64,000 bases of DNA from Candidatus Binatia bacterium (lineage in GTDB: Bacteria > Desulfobacterota > Binatia > UBA1149 > CAITLU01): assembly GCA_036493895.1 (NCBI GenBank), contig DASXOZ010000019.1:62001-126000 (forward strand). The letters are read 5' to 3'. The notes beneath the pieces are model-generated. The model did no database searches, was not told the DNA's origin, and worked only from the letters and a program-made list of their open reading frames with translations. How positions within the stretch are numbered: the first letter of the stretch is position 1; each line of letters starts with the position of its first letter. Below are positions 31,960-40,354 of the stretch, piece after piece. Made by a program: the position numbers and the translations under genes.

Positions 31960-34536
31960 GTGCCCCGGCGCGTTTTGCTTCTCACGGGGCTGTTCTTTGT
32001 CTCCGGCGCCAGCGGACTCATTTATGAGGTCCTCTGGACCCGCCAGCTGTCGCTGATCTTCGGCGTCACCACCTACGCAGTTTCCGCCGTGCTCGCCACG
32101 TACATGGGCGGGCTGGCGCTGGGCAGCTTCTGGTTCGGACGGCGCGTCGAGAAATTCTCGAACCCGCTGCGCCTGTACGCGCTGCTCGAAGCGGGGATCG
32201 GTCTTTACGCGCTCGTCGTGCCGCTGCTGCTGCACGGACTTCGCCCGCTCTACATCGCGCTGGCCCAGCTCGGGCTTCCGTACGCGACGTTCTCGCTGGC
32301 GCGCACACTGCTGGCTTCAGGGGTGCTGCTGGTGCCGACGACGTTGATGGGAGGCACCTATCCCGTCCTCGTGCACTACTGGACGACGACCGGTCGCGGC
32401 CTTCACCGCGGCGCCGGCGTGCTTTATTTCGTCAATACGGCCGGCGCGATCCTCGGCTGCGCGCTGACGGGCTTCTGGCTCATCGAGCATTTCGGGCTGA
32501 CGGGGACGACGCGGATCGCCGCCGTCAGCAACCTGCTGCTGGCAGCGGGCGCCGCGGCCATCGCCGGCCGCGCGCAGGCCTCCGGCGAGATCGCACCCGT
32601 GCGCAGCGATTCGCCGAAAATCGAGGAAACGGCCTTCTCGCGGCTGATCCTGCTCTGTGCCGGCATTTCGGGCTTCGTCTCGCTGGCTGCCGAAGTGCTG
32701 TGGAGCCGCGCGCTGCTGCGGTACCTCTACAATTCCACCTACGCGTTCACGTCGATGCTGAGCGCATTCCTTCTCGGCATCGCGCTCGGCAGCGCGGTCT
32801 ACACGACGATGCTCGCCCACCGCCGCCGTCCCCTGCTCGTCCTTGCGGCGCTCCAGACAGGTGTGGCGGCCGGCTTCGTCGTGACGATCCTGGCGTTTCC
32901 GTCACTGCGCGAATGGACCGACTGGATGGTCGGCAGCGGCATCGTGACGACTTTCGAAGATTCGCTGCGGATGATGATGCTGCGGGCAGTGCTGGTGCTG
33001 CTGCCGCCGGTGGTCTTTCTCGGCGCGATCTTCCCGCTGACCGCCTCAGTCTACGCGTCAGGGCGGGACGACGTCGGTTCGTCGGTGGGCCGTGTCTATG
33101 CAGCAAACACGCTCGGCGCCATCGTCGGCTCGATCGCGTGCTCGTTTCTCCTCGTGCCGGTCATCGGCATGTGGGGCACCCAGAGGCTGCTGATCGCGCT
33201 GTGCCTGGTGCCCGCCGGGCTCGTGGCCTCCGTCGCTCTGCCGAGGGCGAAGGCCGCAGTGCTCGCTGCGACAGTCGTGGCCGCGGCAGCTGCGCTGTTC
33301 GTCCCTGCCGGCGACGTCTTTCGCGACACGTTCCTGCAGGGCAGGCCCGGCGTTCTCGATTTCTATCGCGAGGGATCGACGGATACCGTCGGCGTGGGCA
33401 ACGCCTTCGGACAGCGCACCATCGTCTACGAGGACCAGCGCGGCACGGCCTCGACGATGTCGTTCGGCGTCAATTTCTTCCTCGGCCACCTGCCGATGCT
33501 TCTGCACCCGGGCACGCCGAAGCGCGTGCTGCACATCTGTTTCGGCGTCGGCAACAGCCTTTCGGCCGTCGCTTCGCACACCGAGCTCGAGCGCGTCGAC
33601 AATGTCGAGCTGAGCCCGCACGTGCTCGAGGCCGGCCATTTGTTCTGGACCAACGACGACGTGCTCTCCAATCCGAAAGTTCACACGATCATCGACGACG
33701 GGCGCAACTACCTGATGACGACGAATCAGATGTACGACGTCATCCTGCTCGAGCCGCCCGAGACCTTCACTGCCGGCGTCATCAACCTGTACACCGTCGA
33801 GTTCTACCGCGACGCGCTGGCCCATCTCGCGCCCGATGGCCTGATGATGCAGTGGATCCCGACCGGCAACGGCACGATGAACGAGGAGAAGGAACTGTTC
33901 GCGGCCTTCGCGGCCGTGTTCCCGCACCAGAGCATGTGGTGGCAACTCGGCAGCGGCTGCGCGCTGCTGGTCGGAAGCCGCCAGCCGCTGGCCATCGACT
34001 ACTCGCGCCTTCGCGAGCACATGAAGGAGCCGCGCGTGCACCGGGACATGACGCTCAGCCAGGTGCGGGACGTCGACCAACTGCTGAGCATGTTCCTCTT
34101 CGACGACGTCGCGTTCGCGGATTTCGTGCGCGGCGTTGCCCCGACCCGCGACGACCGTACCGTGCTCGACTTCACGATGCCGAGGTACGCCGGGTCCGGA
34201 TTCGGCCTTGGCCAGTTCAGCTCCGACGCCAAGGCCGGCGGCGACAAGCAGAAGACGCCGTTCTGGTTCGTGCTGACCCGTCTGGCCGAGTATCGCAAGC
34301 TCGGCCGCCCGGTCGTCCCGTACCTGACCAACCTCGGCGGGGAAGATCCCGCTGCCATCGCGGCGCGCATCGAGCGCGCAAGGTTCACGCCGCGTCGAAC
34401 GCTCGCCCTGAGCGAACCGGAGTGGCAACGCATGCGCAGCGACGGAAGCCTGCCGCAGCGATGGGTGGAAGCGCTGCGAGCGCCCGCAGCCGTGCCCGCC
34501 GTGTCCTCCGAAGGCGCACCTGCCGCGCCGCATTGA
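31960..34536 (+). CDS. MFS/spermidine-synthase-like membrane fusion protein (fusion B)
   Basis: A roughly 858-residue protein. It begins with LLLTGLFFVSGASGLIYEVLWTRQLSLIFG, the standard start of fused MFS/spermidine synthase proteins, and has ~12 helices to about residue 440. A cytoplasmic Rossmann domain follows, with RVLHICFGVGNSLSAVASH (SAM-like nucleotide site) and IIDDGRNYLMTTNQMYDVILLEPPETF. In true spermidine synthases the last motif ends DSTDP with a catalytic Asp; here it is EPPETF, so aminopropyl transfer is unlikely. The C-terminal ~150 residues are soluble. The GTG at 31960 is the best start; an in-frame start further upstream adds a basic segment without function. It differs clearly from the other two fusions in the window. 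Confidence 0.82.
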   Translation: MPRRVLLLTGLFFVSGASGLIYEVLWTRQLSLIFGVTTYAVSAVLATYMGGLALGSFWFGRRVEKFSNPLRLYALLEAGIGLYALVVPLLLHGLRPLYIALAQLGLPYATFSLARTLLASGVLLVPTTLMGGTYPVLVHYWTTTGRGLHRGAGVLYFVNTAGAILGCALTGFWLIEHFGLTGTTRIAAVSNLLLAAGAAAIAGRAQASGEIAPVRSDSPKIEETAFSRLILLCAGISGFVSLAAEVLWSRALLRYLYNSTYAFTSMLSAFLLGIALGSAVYTTMLAHRRRPLLVLAALQTGVAAGFVVTILAFPSLREWTDWMVGSGIVTTFEDSLRMMMLRAVLVLLPPVVFLGAIFPLTASVYASGRDDVGSSVGRVYAANTLGAIVGSIACSFLLVPVIGMWGTQRLLIALCLVPAGLVASVALPRAKAAVLAATVVAAAAALFVPAGDVFRDTFLQGRPGVLDFYREGSTDTVGVGNAFGQRTIVYEDQRGTASTMSFGVNFFLGHLPMLLHPGTPKRVLHICFGVGNSLSAVASHTELERVDNVELSPHVLEAGHLFWTNDDVLSNPKVHTIIDDGRNYLMTTNQMYDVILLEPPETFTAGVINLYTVEFYRDALAHLAPDGLMMQWIPTGNGTMNEEKELFAAFAAVFPHQSMWWQLGSGCALLVGSRQPLAIDYSRLREHMKEPRVHRDMTLSQVRDVDQLLSMFLFDDVAFADFVRGVAPTRDDRTVLDFTMPRYAGSGFGLGQFSSDAKAGGDKQKTPFWFVLTRLAEYRKLGRPVVPYLTNLGGEDPAAIAARIERARFTPRRTLALSEPEWQRMRSDGSLPQRWVEALRAPAAVPAVSSEGAPAAPH

Positions 34537-34548
34537 TGTTGCGACCGG

Positions 34549-34660
34549 GCAAGGTGCCCCTCGAGAAGGACCTTGCGCTACTGACCCACTCTCGCCATAA
34601 GAGTGGGTCAGACGGCCGGGGAGAGGCCGCCGTGTCCCGGGCCTGGGAGCGCTTGCTCCC
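34549..34660. repeat. Cluster of three perfect hairpins between two genes
   Basis: Within 154 intergenic bases there are three perfect inverted repeats: GCAAGGT/ACCTTGC (34549-34555 and 34570-34576), CTGACCCACTCT/AGAGTGGGTCAG (34581-34592 and 34600-34611, loop of 7), and GGGAGC/GCTCCC (34645-34650 and 34655-34660, loop GCTT). The 12-base stem is the strongest in the window. None is followed by a T run, so they are not classical terminators. They resemble REP/BIME-type elements or an RNA processing region. The oxygenase gene starts 30 bases after the last stem with AAGGGA as ribosome binding site. Confidence 0.6.
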
Positions 34661-34690
34661 TTCAGCCCCTCTCGGCGCAAGGGAACTGGA

Positions 34691-35575
34691 ATGCACGCTA
34701 CCGAAGCAGCGACGGAGAGCGACCGCACGGTCGCCGGGCAGATCTTCGATTACGAGCGCTACGAGGCCGAGGCCGACGAGCTCGCGCAGCGCTACCGATC
34801 CAACAGCCCGTTTGCGCACCTGGCGTTCGACGGCTTCCTCGTTGACGACGCGGCTCGCGAAGCCGCCAGGACGTTTCCCGGCCACGCCGACGAGCACTGG
34901 ATCCGCTACCGCCACGTCAACGAGAACAAGGCGAGCACGAACCGCTGGGAGGAATTCCCGCCGGTCGTCGATGCGATCATCCGCGAAATGAACTCGCCGC
35001 GCTTCGTCGCGCTGCTCGGCCGCATCACCGGAATCGAGGGCCTGCTGGCCGACCCCGAAATCGAGGGCGGCGGCATGCACCAGTCGTGGACCGGCGGCTT
35101 CCTCAACGTGCACACCGACTTCACGATGCATCGTGAGCAGCCGACGTGGCGGCGCCGCTGCAACCTGATCCTGTATTTCAACGAAGACTGGGACCCCGCA
35201 TGGGGAGGCGCGCTGCAGCTCTGGGACTCGCGCATGAAGGAGACGGTCAAGAGCGTGGACTGCGTGCTCAATCGCGCCGTCGTTTTCAACACGCCGCGTG
35301 CGCTGCACGGCTTTCCCGATGCCCTCACCTGCCCCGAAAACCGCAGCCGCAAGAGCCTGCAGTGGTACTATTACACCGTCGACGAGACGACCGATGCGAA
35401 GCCGGTCGCGACGACGTACTACGCAAGGCCGGCCGACTCTTCCGTCAAGCACATCATGGTCAAGGCCGACAACGTGGCACTGCGTGCGTACCAGTGGGCC
35501 AAGATGCACCTCGGCATCTCCGATACGCTGATCACGAAAGTGACCAGGGCGCTGACGGGCGAGAAACCGCAGTAG
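34691..35575 (+). CDS. 2-oxoglutarate/Fe(II)-dependent oxygenase (prolyl 4-hydroxylase-like)
   Basis: A 294-residue dioxygenase of the double-stranded beta helix fold. The iron site is His141-Thr-Asp143 in NVHTDFTMHRE with His206 in ALHGFPD, and Arg218 or Arg220 after it would bind 2-oxoglutarate. The central strand RRCNLILYFNEDWDPAWGGALQLWD is typical of the 2OG-FeII_Oxy_3 group. These enzymes hydroxylate side chains of proteins or small molecules; in glycan loci they may modify sugars or lipid tails. The ATG at 34691 has AAGGGA seven bases upstream. Neighbours are a membrane fusion protein on the left and two glycosyltransferase-TPR genes on the right, which gives only a vague hint at a surface substrate. 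Confidence 0.85.
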   Translation: MHATEAATESDRTVAGQIFDYERYEAEADELAQRYRSNSPFAHLAFDGFLVDDAAREAARTFPGHADEHWIRYRHVNENKASTNRWEEFPPVVDAIIREMNSPRFVALLGRITGIEGLLADPEIEGGGMHQSWTGGFLNVHTDFTMHREQPTWRRRCNLILYFNEDWDPAWGGALQLWDSRMKETVKSVDCVLNRAVVFNTPRALHGFPDALTCPENRSRKSLQWYYYTVDETTDAKPVATTYYARPADSSVKHIMVKADNVALRAYQWAKMHLGISDTLITKVTRALTGEKPQ

Positions 35576-35747
35576 CGAGACCGCGCGGGCAGCGGCCGGG
35601 CCGGCGGCGCATCTCGACGGTGATGCGCATGGCGCAATTTCGCGCATCATTCCGGTAGCTTGGGGCGATCGGCCACCTTGACTCCCCCCCACCACGCCGT
35701 TATCGTCGATCGCCTGACAGCGACCGACGCCCGGGTCGCTTTTCCGA

Positions 35748-37910
35748 ATGAGCCGCCGAACGACTTTCCTGATCGTCGCGCTGATGTTCGCGATCGGCGC
35801 GGCGGTGCGAGTGAACAACGCCCTGGTTTTCTCGCCGGTGCGTGCCTACGACGGCTACGCACATTTCAGCTACATCTGGTTCCTCGCGCGCAACTGGCGC
35901 ATTCCGCTTCCGACGTCGGGCTGGGAGTTCTTCCAGCCGCCGCTCTACTACGCATTCATGGCGTGGCTGTGGGACGCGCTTCCCGGCGTCGATCCGCTGA
36001 TGCGGCTCAAGCTCGGGACCCTCACGATGGCGATGCTCGGGCTCGTCCACGCGTGGGTCAGCTTCCTTCTGGTCGGGCGGGCGCTGCCGGGTAACCGCAT
36101 CGCGCAGGTAGCCGCGGCCGCCATGATGCTGTTCCTGCCGGTGCACCTGTATTCGGCCGGCTTCCTCGGCAACGAATATCTGTGCGCAATCTTCTGCAGC
36201 ATCTCGTTCCTGGCGCTGCTCCAGCTGCTCGACAGGCCCACTGCGCTGCGCGCCGCGTGGCTCGGCCTCTGGCTCGGCGCCGCGATGCTGACGAAGTTCA
36301 CGGGCCTGGTGGCCGTCGTCGGCACCTTCGCGACCATCGGCGCGCGCACGATGATCCGCCGCGAATGGAAGAGCGGGCTCAAGACCATGACGGTGTGCGG
36401 GCTGGTGGTGCTCGCGTGCTGCGGCTGGTTCTACGGCCGCAACATCATGCTCTACGGCACGCCGTTCAAGATGAGCCGCGAGACTTTCGTGCTGGCGCGC
36501 TACGAGCACATCCAGACCAAGGGACGGCGCACGATCTGGGAGTACGTGCTCTTCGATCCTGTGATCCTGCGCCGGCCCCAGTGGCCGCGAGGCGTGCCGC
36601 TGGTGCAGGAAACGCCGCTGCTGGTGCCATACAATGCAGCCGCCGAGTCGGTGCTGACGGGTCTTTTCGCCAACACCTGGTTCGACGGCTACGGCGGTTG
36701 GGTGCTGCCATCCATTTCGACGAGCGACACCGTACGCCATGCGGGGCAGGCGCTGATGACACTCGGGATGGTGCCGTCGCTGCTCGTGGTCCTCGGTTTT
36801 GCCGTGGGGATTCGCCGCCTGTGGCGCGACGGCTGGGACGACACGGTCGTTGCGATGGTCGCCACGTTCGTCGCGATGATCGCCGTAGTCGTCCAGGGCA
36901 CCAGCTCGGTGGCCACGCACGCAGCGGTCAAGGCCACGTACCTGCTGCCCGTCTCGGCGGTGTTCGGCTTCTGGTTCGCGCTCGGCCTCGACTGGATCCA
37001 GCGCCGGCACGTGCGCTGGGTGCGGCCGGTGCTGGCCTCCTGCGGCGTCCTGGCCATCCTCAGCACTGCCGTTTTCCTTCAGGGGCGCACGATCGCGCAA
37101 TCATGGTTCGCCGATTCCTGGCTGACGCCGATCTGGCTCAACGAGTACGGCGTCATCTACCACGCCGGCGGCGATGACGAGCGCGCGCGCGACTACCTGC
37201 AGCAGGCAGCGGACCAGGACTACCACCTGGGATTCGAGAACCTCGCGTCGTTGTCGATCGACGACGAACCGATGCGCTCCCTTTACTACATGCGCCGCGC
37301 GCTCGAGCTGCAGCCTTCTCAATCCCTCGGCACACCGTGGGACCGCGAGCTGTTCAACCACAACACGGCCGCCGAATACCTGAACACGATGGCCGTCATC
37401 TACCACCGCCTCGGTGAGGACGCCGCGGCCGAGAACGCATTGTCGCGCGCCCTGGCAAACGACAAGAACCTGCCGGAGGCGAACTACGACCTGGCGCTGC
37501 TGGCCGCGCTCAATGCCGTGGCGGGTCCGTCCAGCAAGGTTGCCCCGGCACGCGACGCGTGGCTCGCGCGCAGCCGGCGCCTGCTGTTCGACACGCTGGT
37601 GCTCGACCCGGCGTTTCGCGAGGCGAAGCTGCTGGCGGCGACGCTCGAGGCGATCGACGGAGACTGCGACGACGCGCGCGCCGCGCTCGCCGACGCGAAA
37701 TCGATGCACGCGCCGCGGCTCTACCCGGTCGATACCGGTGTCGGCGACATGCTCGCGGCGTCGATCAAGCGCAGGCGGTACATCACCGGTTTCCCGGCTG
37801 CGCTCGATCCGGAACTGCTGGTACCGCTCTGCAAGCCGGCGCAAGCAGCGCAAGCAGAGAAAGACGCGCAGGACGCTGCGCAAGCCGCGCCGGGTGCGAA
37901 TGCCTCGTAA
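35748..37910 (+). CDS. GT-C membrane glycosyltransferase fused to TPR domain, copy 1
   Basis: A 720-residue protein with ~11 helices up to residue ~440 followed by a soluble tail. The first loop reads VRAYDGYAHFSYIWFLARNW; Asp35 with the nearby His is the acidic site typical of GT39/PMT-like enzymes. AMLTKFTGLVAVV and CGWFYGRNIMLYG are also characteristic. The tail (~470-660) has TPR-like helices such as EYLNTMAVIYHRLGEDAAAE and ANYDLALLAAL, and it ends in an Ala/Gln-rich segment. It is followed by a paralog in the same frame order with an 11-base overlap. Predicted role: transfer of a sugar from a polyprenyl-phosphate donor to a protein or glycan in the periplasm, with the TPR part binding a partner. 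Confidence 0.82.
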   Translation: MSRRTTFLIVALMFAIGAAVRVNNALVFSPVRAYDGYAHFSYIWFLARNWRIPLPTSGWEFFQPPLYYAFMAWLWDALPGVDPLMRLKLGTLTMAMLGLVHAWVSFLLVGRALPGNRIAQVAAAAMMLFLPVHLYSAGFLGNEYLCAIFCSISFLALLQLLDRPTALRAAWLGLWLGAAMLTKFTGLVAVVGTFATIGARTMIRREWKSGLKTMTVCGLVVLACCGWFYGRNIMLYGTPFKMSRETFVLARYEHIQTKGRRTIWEYVLFDPVILRRPQWPRGVPLVQETPLLVPYNAAAESVLTGLFANTWFDGYGGWVLPSISTSDTVRHAGQALMTLGMVPSLLVVLGFAVGIRRLWRDGWDDTVVAMVATFVAMIAVVVQGTSSVATHAAVKATYLLPVSAVFGFWFALGLDWIQRRHVRWVRPVLASCGVLAILSTAVFLQGRTIAQSWFADSWLTPIWLNEYGVIYHAGGDDERARDYLQQAADQDYHLGFENLASLSIDDEPMRSLYYMRRALELQPSQSLGTPWDRELFNHNTAAEYLNTMAVIYHRLGEDAAAENALSRALANDKNLPEANYDLALLAALNAVAGPSSKVAPARDAWLARSRRLLFDTLVLDPAFREAKLLAATLEAIDGDCDDARAALADAKSMHAPRLYPVDTGVGDMLAASIKRRRYITGFPAALDPELLVPLCKPAQAAQAEKDAQDAAQAAPGANAS

Positions 37911-40026
37911 CCGCCCGCCGTGGCTGCTCGCTCTGGCGTTCGTCGTCGCGTGGGCAGTGCGCATCAACAACGCGCTCACCTACCCTGCGCTGCGCGCCTT
38001 CGACGGCTTCGGGCACTTCACCTACATCTGGTTCATGGCCGAGAACTGGCGGATCCCGCCGCCCACCTCCGGCTGGTCGTTCTTCCATCCGCCGCTGTAC
38101 TACTGGCTGATGGCGTCGATCTGGAATCTGCTGTCGGGCTTCGACCCCGTCGCGCGACTGCGCGCGGGCACCTGCCTGACGGCAACGCTCGGGCTCGCGC
38201 AAGCCGCAGTCGCCTGGACGATCACGCGCCGCTGGTTTCCGCGCGATCCGCTGTGGCCCGCGCTTGCGGCCATCCTCATGCTGTTCCTGCCCGTTCACGT
38301 CTTCACTGCCGGATACCTCGGCAACGAAAGCCTGAACGCGGTGCTCTCGAGCATCGCAGTGCTCGTGCTGCTCTGGACCCTGCGCAAGCCGGACGTGCCG
38401 CGCTGCCTCGTGCTCGGCATCTGCCTCGGCCTGGCGATGCTGACGAAGTTCACCGCGGTCGCGATCGTCGCGGCCTCGTTCGCTTCCCTCGGCCTGCAGA
38501 CGCTGGCGCGGCGCGACTGGAAACGCGGCGTCGTTGCGATCGCGACCGTCGGGGCGGCCATGCTGCCGATTTGCGGGTGGTTCTACGCGCGCAACATCAT
38601 CGAGTACCACGATCCGTTCAAAGTCAGTCGCGACGAGTTCATGGTGCGCCGCCATGAGGACCTCCAGACCTGCGGCAAGCGCGACTTGCTCGAGTACCTG
38701 CTGTTCGATCCGCTGATCGTGCTGCGGCCCCAGTGGCCGCGCGGCATCCCGCTCACCGGCGACCTGCCTTTCGGCGTCGAGCACAGCTCGCTTCGCGAAT
38801 CGGTGTGGACCGGGGCTTTCGCAAACACGTTTTTCGACGCGGTCGGCGCGCAGGTGCTGCCGCCGGTCACCGTCAGCGACGTGTCGCGGCACGCCGGCCA
38901 GGTGATGCTGAGCCTCGGGCTGGTGCCGACTGTGCTGGTGCTGGTCGGCCTGGGGACCGGCCTCATGCGCATTCGCCGGTACGGCTGGGACGATACGCTG
39001 GTGCCGCTTCTTCTGGCGTTTGCCGCGGCGCTTGCGCTGTTCATCCAGGCGACGCGCACCGTGCCCATGAACGCGGCCGTCAAGGCAACTTACCTCACTC
39101 CTGCCTCGGTGCTGTTCGCATTCTGGTTCGCCGTCGGAGCCGAGCGCGTCGCCGCGTCGCGTCCGCTGCTTCGCCGCTTGCTCGGCACCTGGGGCGTCGT
39201 GTTCCCCGTGGCGACGACCATCGTCTTCTCCAACGGCGTCTTCCTCGAGCGGCACTGGCTCGACGATGCGAGCACCAAATCGCCGGTGTGGCAGAACCTC
39301 TACGGGGTTGTCTACTACGCCGGCGGCTGGCACGAACGTGCGCGCGAGCTCTTTGAAACAGGACTGGCGACGAGCTGGCACCTGTCCTACGAGAACCTCG
39401 CGACGATGGCGCTCGACGAAGGCCGTCCCCTGGAGGCGCTCTACGACATCCGCAGCGCCGCGCGGATGCAGCCGACGCAGTCGTTCGGCACGCCGCCGGA
39501 CAAGATCATCTACGAGCGCACGACGCAGGCGGAATACAGCAACACGATGGCGGTGATCTACGACCGCCTCGGCTGGGCGGACGCGGCGCTCGCGTCGGCG
39601 AGGCGTGCCGTCGAGCTCGACCCGACGATCCCCGAATCGAATTACGACCTGGCACTGCTGACGCTGAAATCGGTGCTGAAACCCGACGGCAGCCGCGATC
39701 CGGATCGCCTGGCCGCCGCGCTGGAGCGCAGCCGTTCGCTGATCGTCACGGCAGTCTCCGCCGACCCCGCTTTTTTCGAGGCGCGCGCACTGGCCGGATC
39801 GGCGACCATCCTCGAGGGAAACTGCGCCGCGGGCGAAAAGATGCTGCGCACCGAGCTCGCTCCGCATCCGGGCAGATACCGCTTCTATCCCGTCTCGACC
39901 GGACTCGGCGACATCATGGCCGCCGCAGTGAGGCGGCGCATGCACATCGCGCTGCCGCGCGAGCTCGCGCCCGACTCGCTGCCGGCGTGGTGCAGTGCCG
40001 GGCAGGACGCGTCTTCGGGGTCCTGA
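37900..40026 (+). CDS. GT-C membrane glycosyltransferase fused to TPR domain, copy 2
   Basis: A 708-residue paralog of the preceding protein, aligned from the first helix to the end without large gaps: LRAFDGFGHFTYIWFMAENW matches copy 1 with Asp35 at the same position, and RRPQWPRG/LRPQWPRG, NAAVKATYL and NTMAVIY-RLG are shared blocks. The TPR-like tail covers ~470-690. The ATG at 37900 overlaps the stop of copy 1 by 11 bases, so the two are translationally coupled. Tandem duplication followed by divergence is evident. The pair may form a heterodimer or act on different acceptors. The gene is followed by 328 bases with no clear gene and then a convergent fusion protein. Confidence 0.82.
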   Translation: MPRNRPPWLLALAFVVAWAVRINNALTYPALRAFDGFGHFTYIWFMAENWRIPPPTSGWSFFHPPLYYWLMASIWNLLSGFDPVARLRAGTCLTATLGLAQAAVAWTITRRWFPRDPLWPALAAILMLFLPVHVFTAGYLGNESLNAVLSSIAVLVLLWTLRKPDVPRCLVLGICLGLAMLTKFTAVAIVAASFASLGLQTLARRDWKRGVVAIATVGAAMLPICGWFYARNIIEYHDPFKVSRDEFMVRRHEDLQTCGKRDLLEYLLFDPLIVLRPQWPRGIPLTGDLPFGVEHSSLRESVWTGAFANTFFDAVGAQVLPPVTVSDVSRHAGQVMLSLGLVPTVLVLVGLGTGLMRIRRYGWDDTLVPLLLAFAAALALFIQATRTVPMNAAVKATYLTPASVLFAFWFAVGAERVAASRPLLRRLLGTWGVVFPVATTIVFSNGVFLERHWLDDASTKSPVWQNLYGVVYYAGGWHERARELFETGLATSWHLSYENLATMALDEGRPLEALYDIRSAARMQPTQSFGTPPDKIIYERTTQAEYSNTMAVIYDRLGWADAALASARRAVELDPTIPESNYDLALLTLKSVLKPDGSRDPDRLAAALERSRSLIVTAVSADPAFFEARALAGSATILEGNCAAGEKMLRTELAPHPGRYRFYPVSTGLGDIMAAAVRRRMHIALPRELAPDSLPAWCSAGQDASSGS

Positions 40027-40354
40027 GCACGAGGACGCTCGATGTCCGGTCTCTACCGATATCTGATCGCTTCGATGGTGCTGTTCTCCCACGCGTGAGG
40101 ACCGCGCAGCGCCGGTCGTATTCGCGTATCTCGTCGTGCTGTTCTCCGACGACGTGCGACCGGCGCGCGAGATCCTGCTGTCGCTCGGGCTTCCCGCGGC
40201 CAACCTCACGGCTGTTGTCGTGCACTGGGGCGTGGCGAGCCGGATCCAGCCTGCGCGGCCGCGCCTGCACGCGATGTCGGCCGGCCGCAGGGCCCACCTG
40301 CAGGAAAATACGACACCTTCCGTTGCCGTGGCAACGGCGCCGGCGGGCGACTGA
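40027..40354. other. Intergenic region with a weak, unassigned open frame
   Basis: About 330 bases between the second glycosyltransferase-TPR gene and the convergent fusion C. An open frame on the plus strand (ending at 40354) reads FAYLVVLFSDDVRPAREILL and then HWGVASRIQ, which looks protein-like, but it has no start with a ribosome binding site and matches nothing I know. A related short word (GTGCTGTTCTCC) occurs at 40078-40089 and 40136-40147. It may be decayed coding sequence. Confidence 0.4.

Noticed and set aside
31960..34536. Calling fusion B a spermidine synthase
   Set aside because: The DSTDP-type catalytic motif is replaced by EPPETF and the domain is embedded in a membrane protein.
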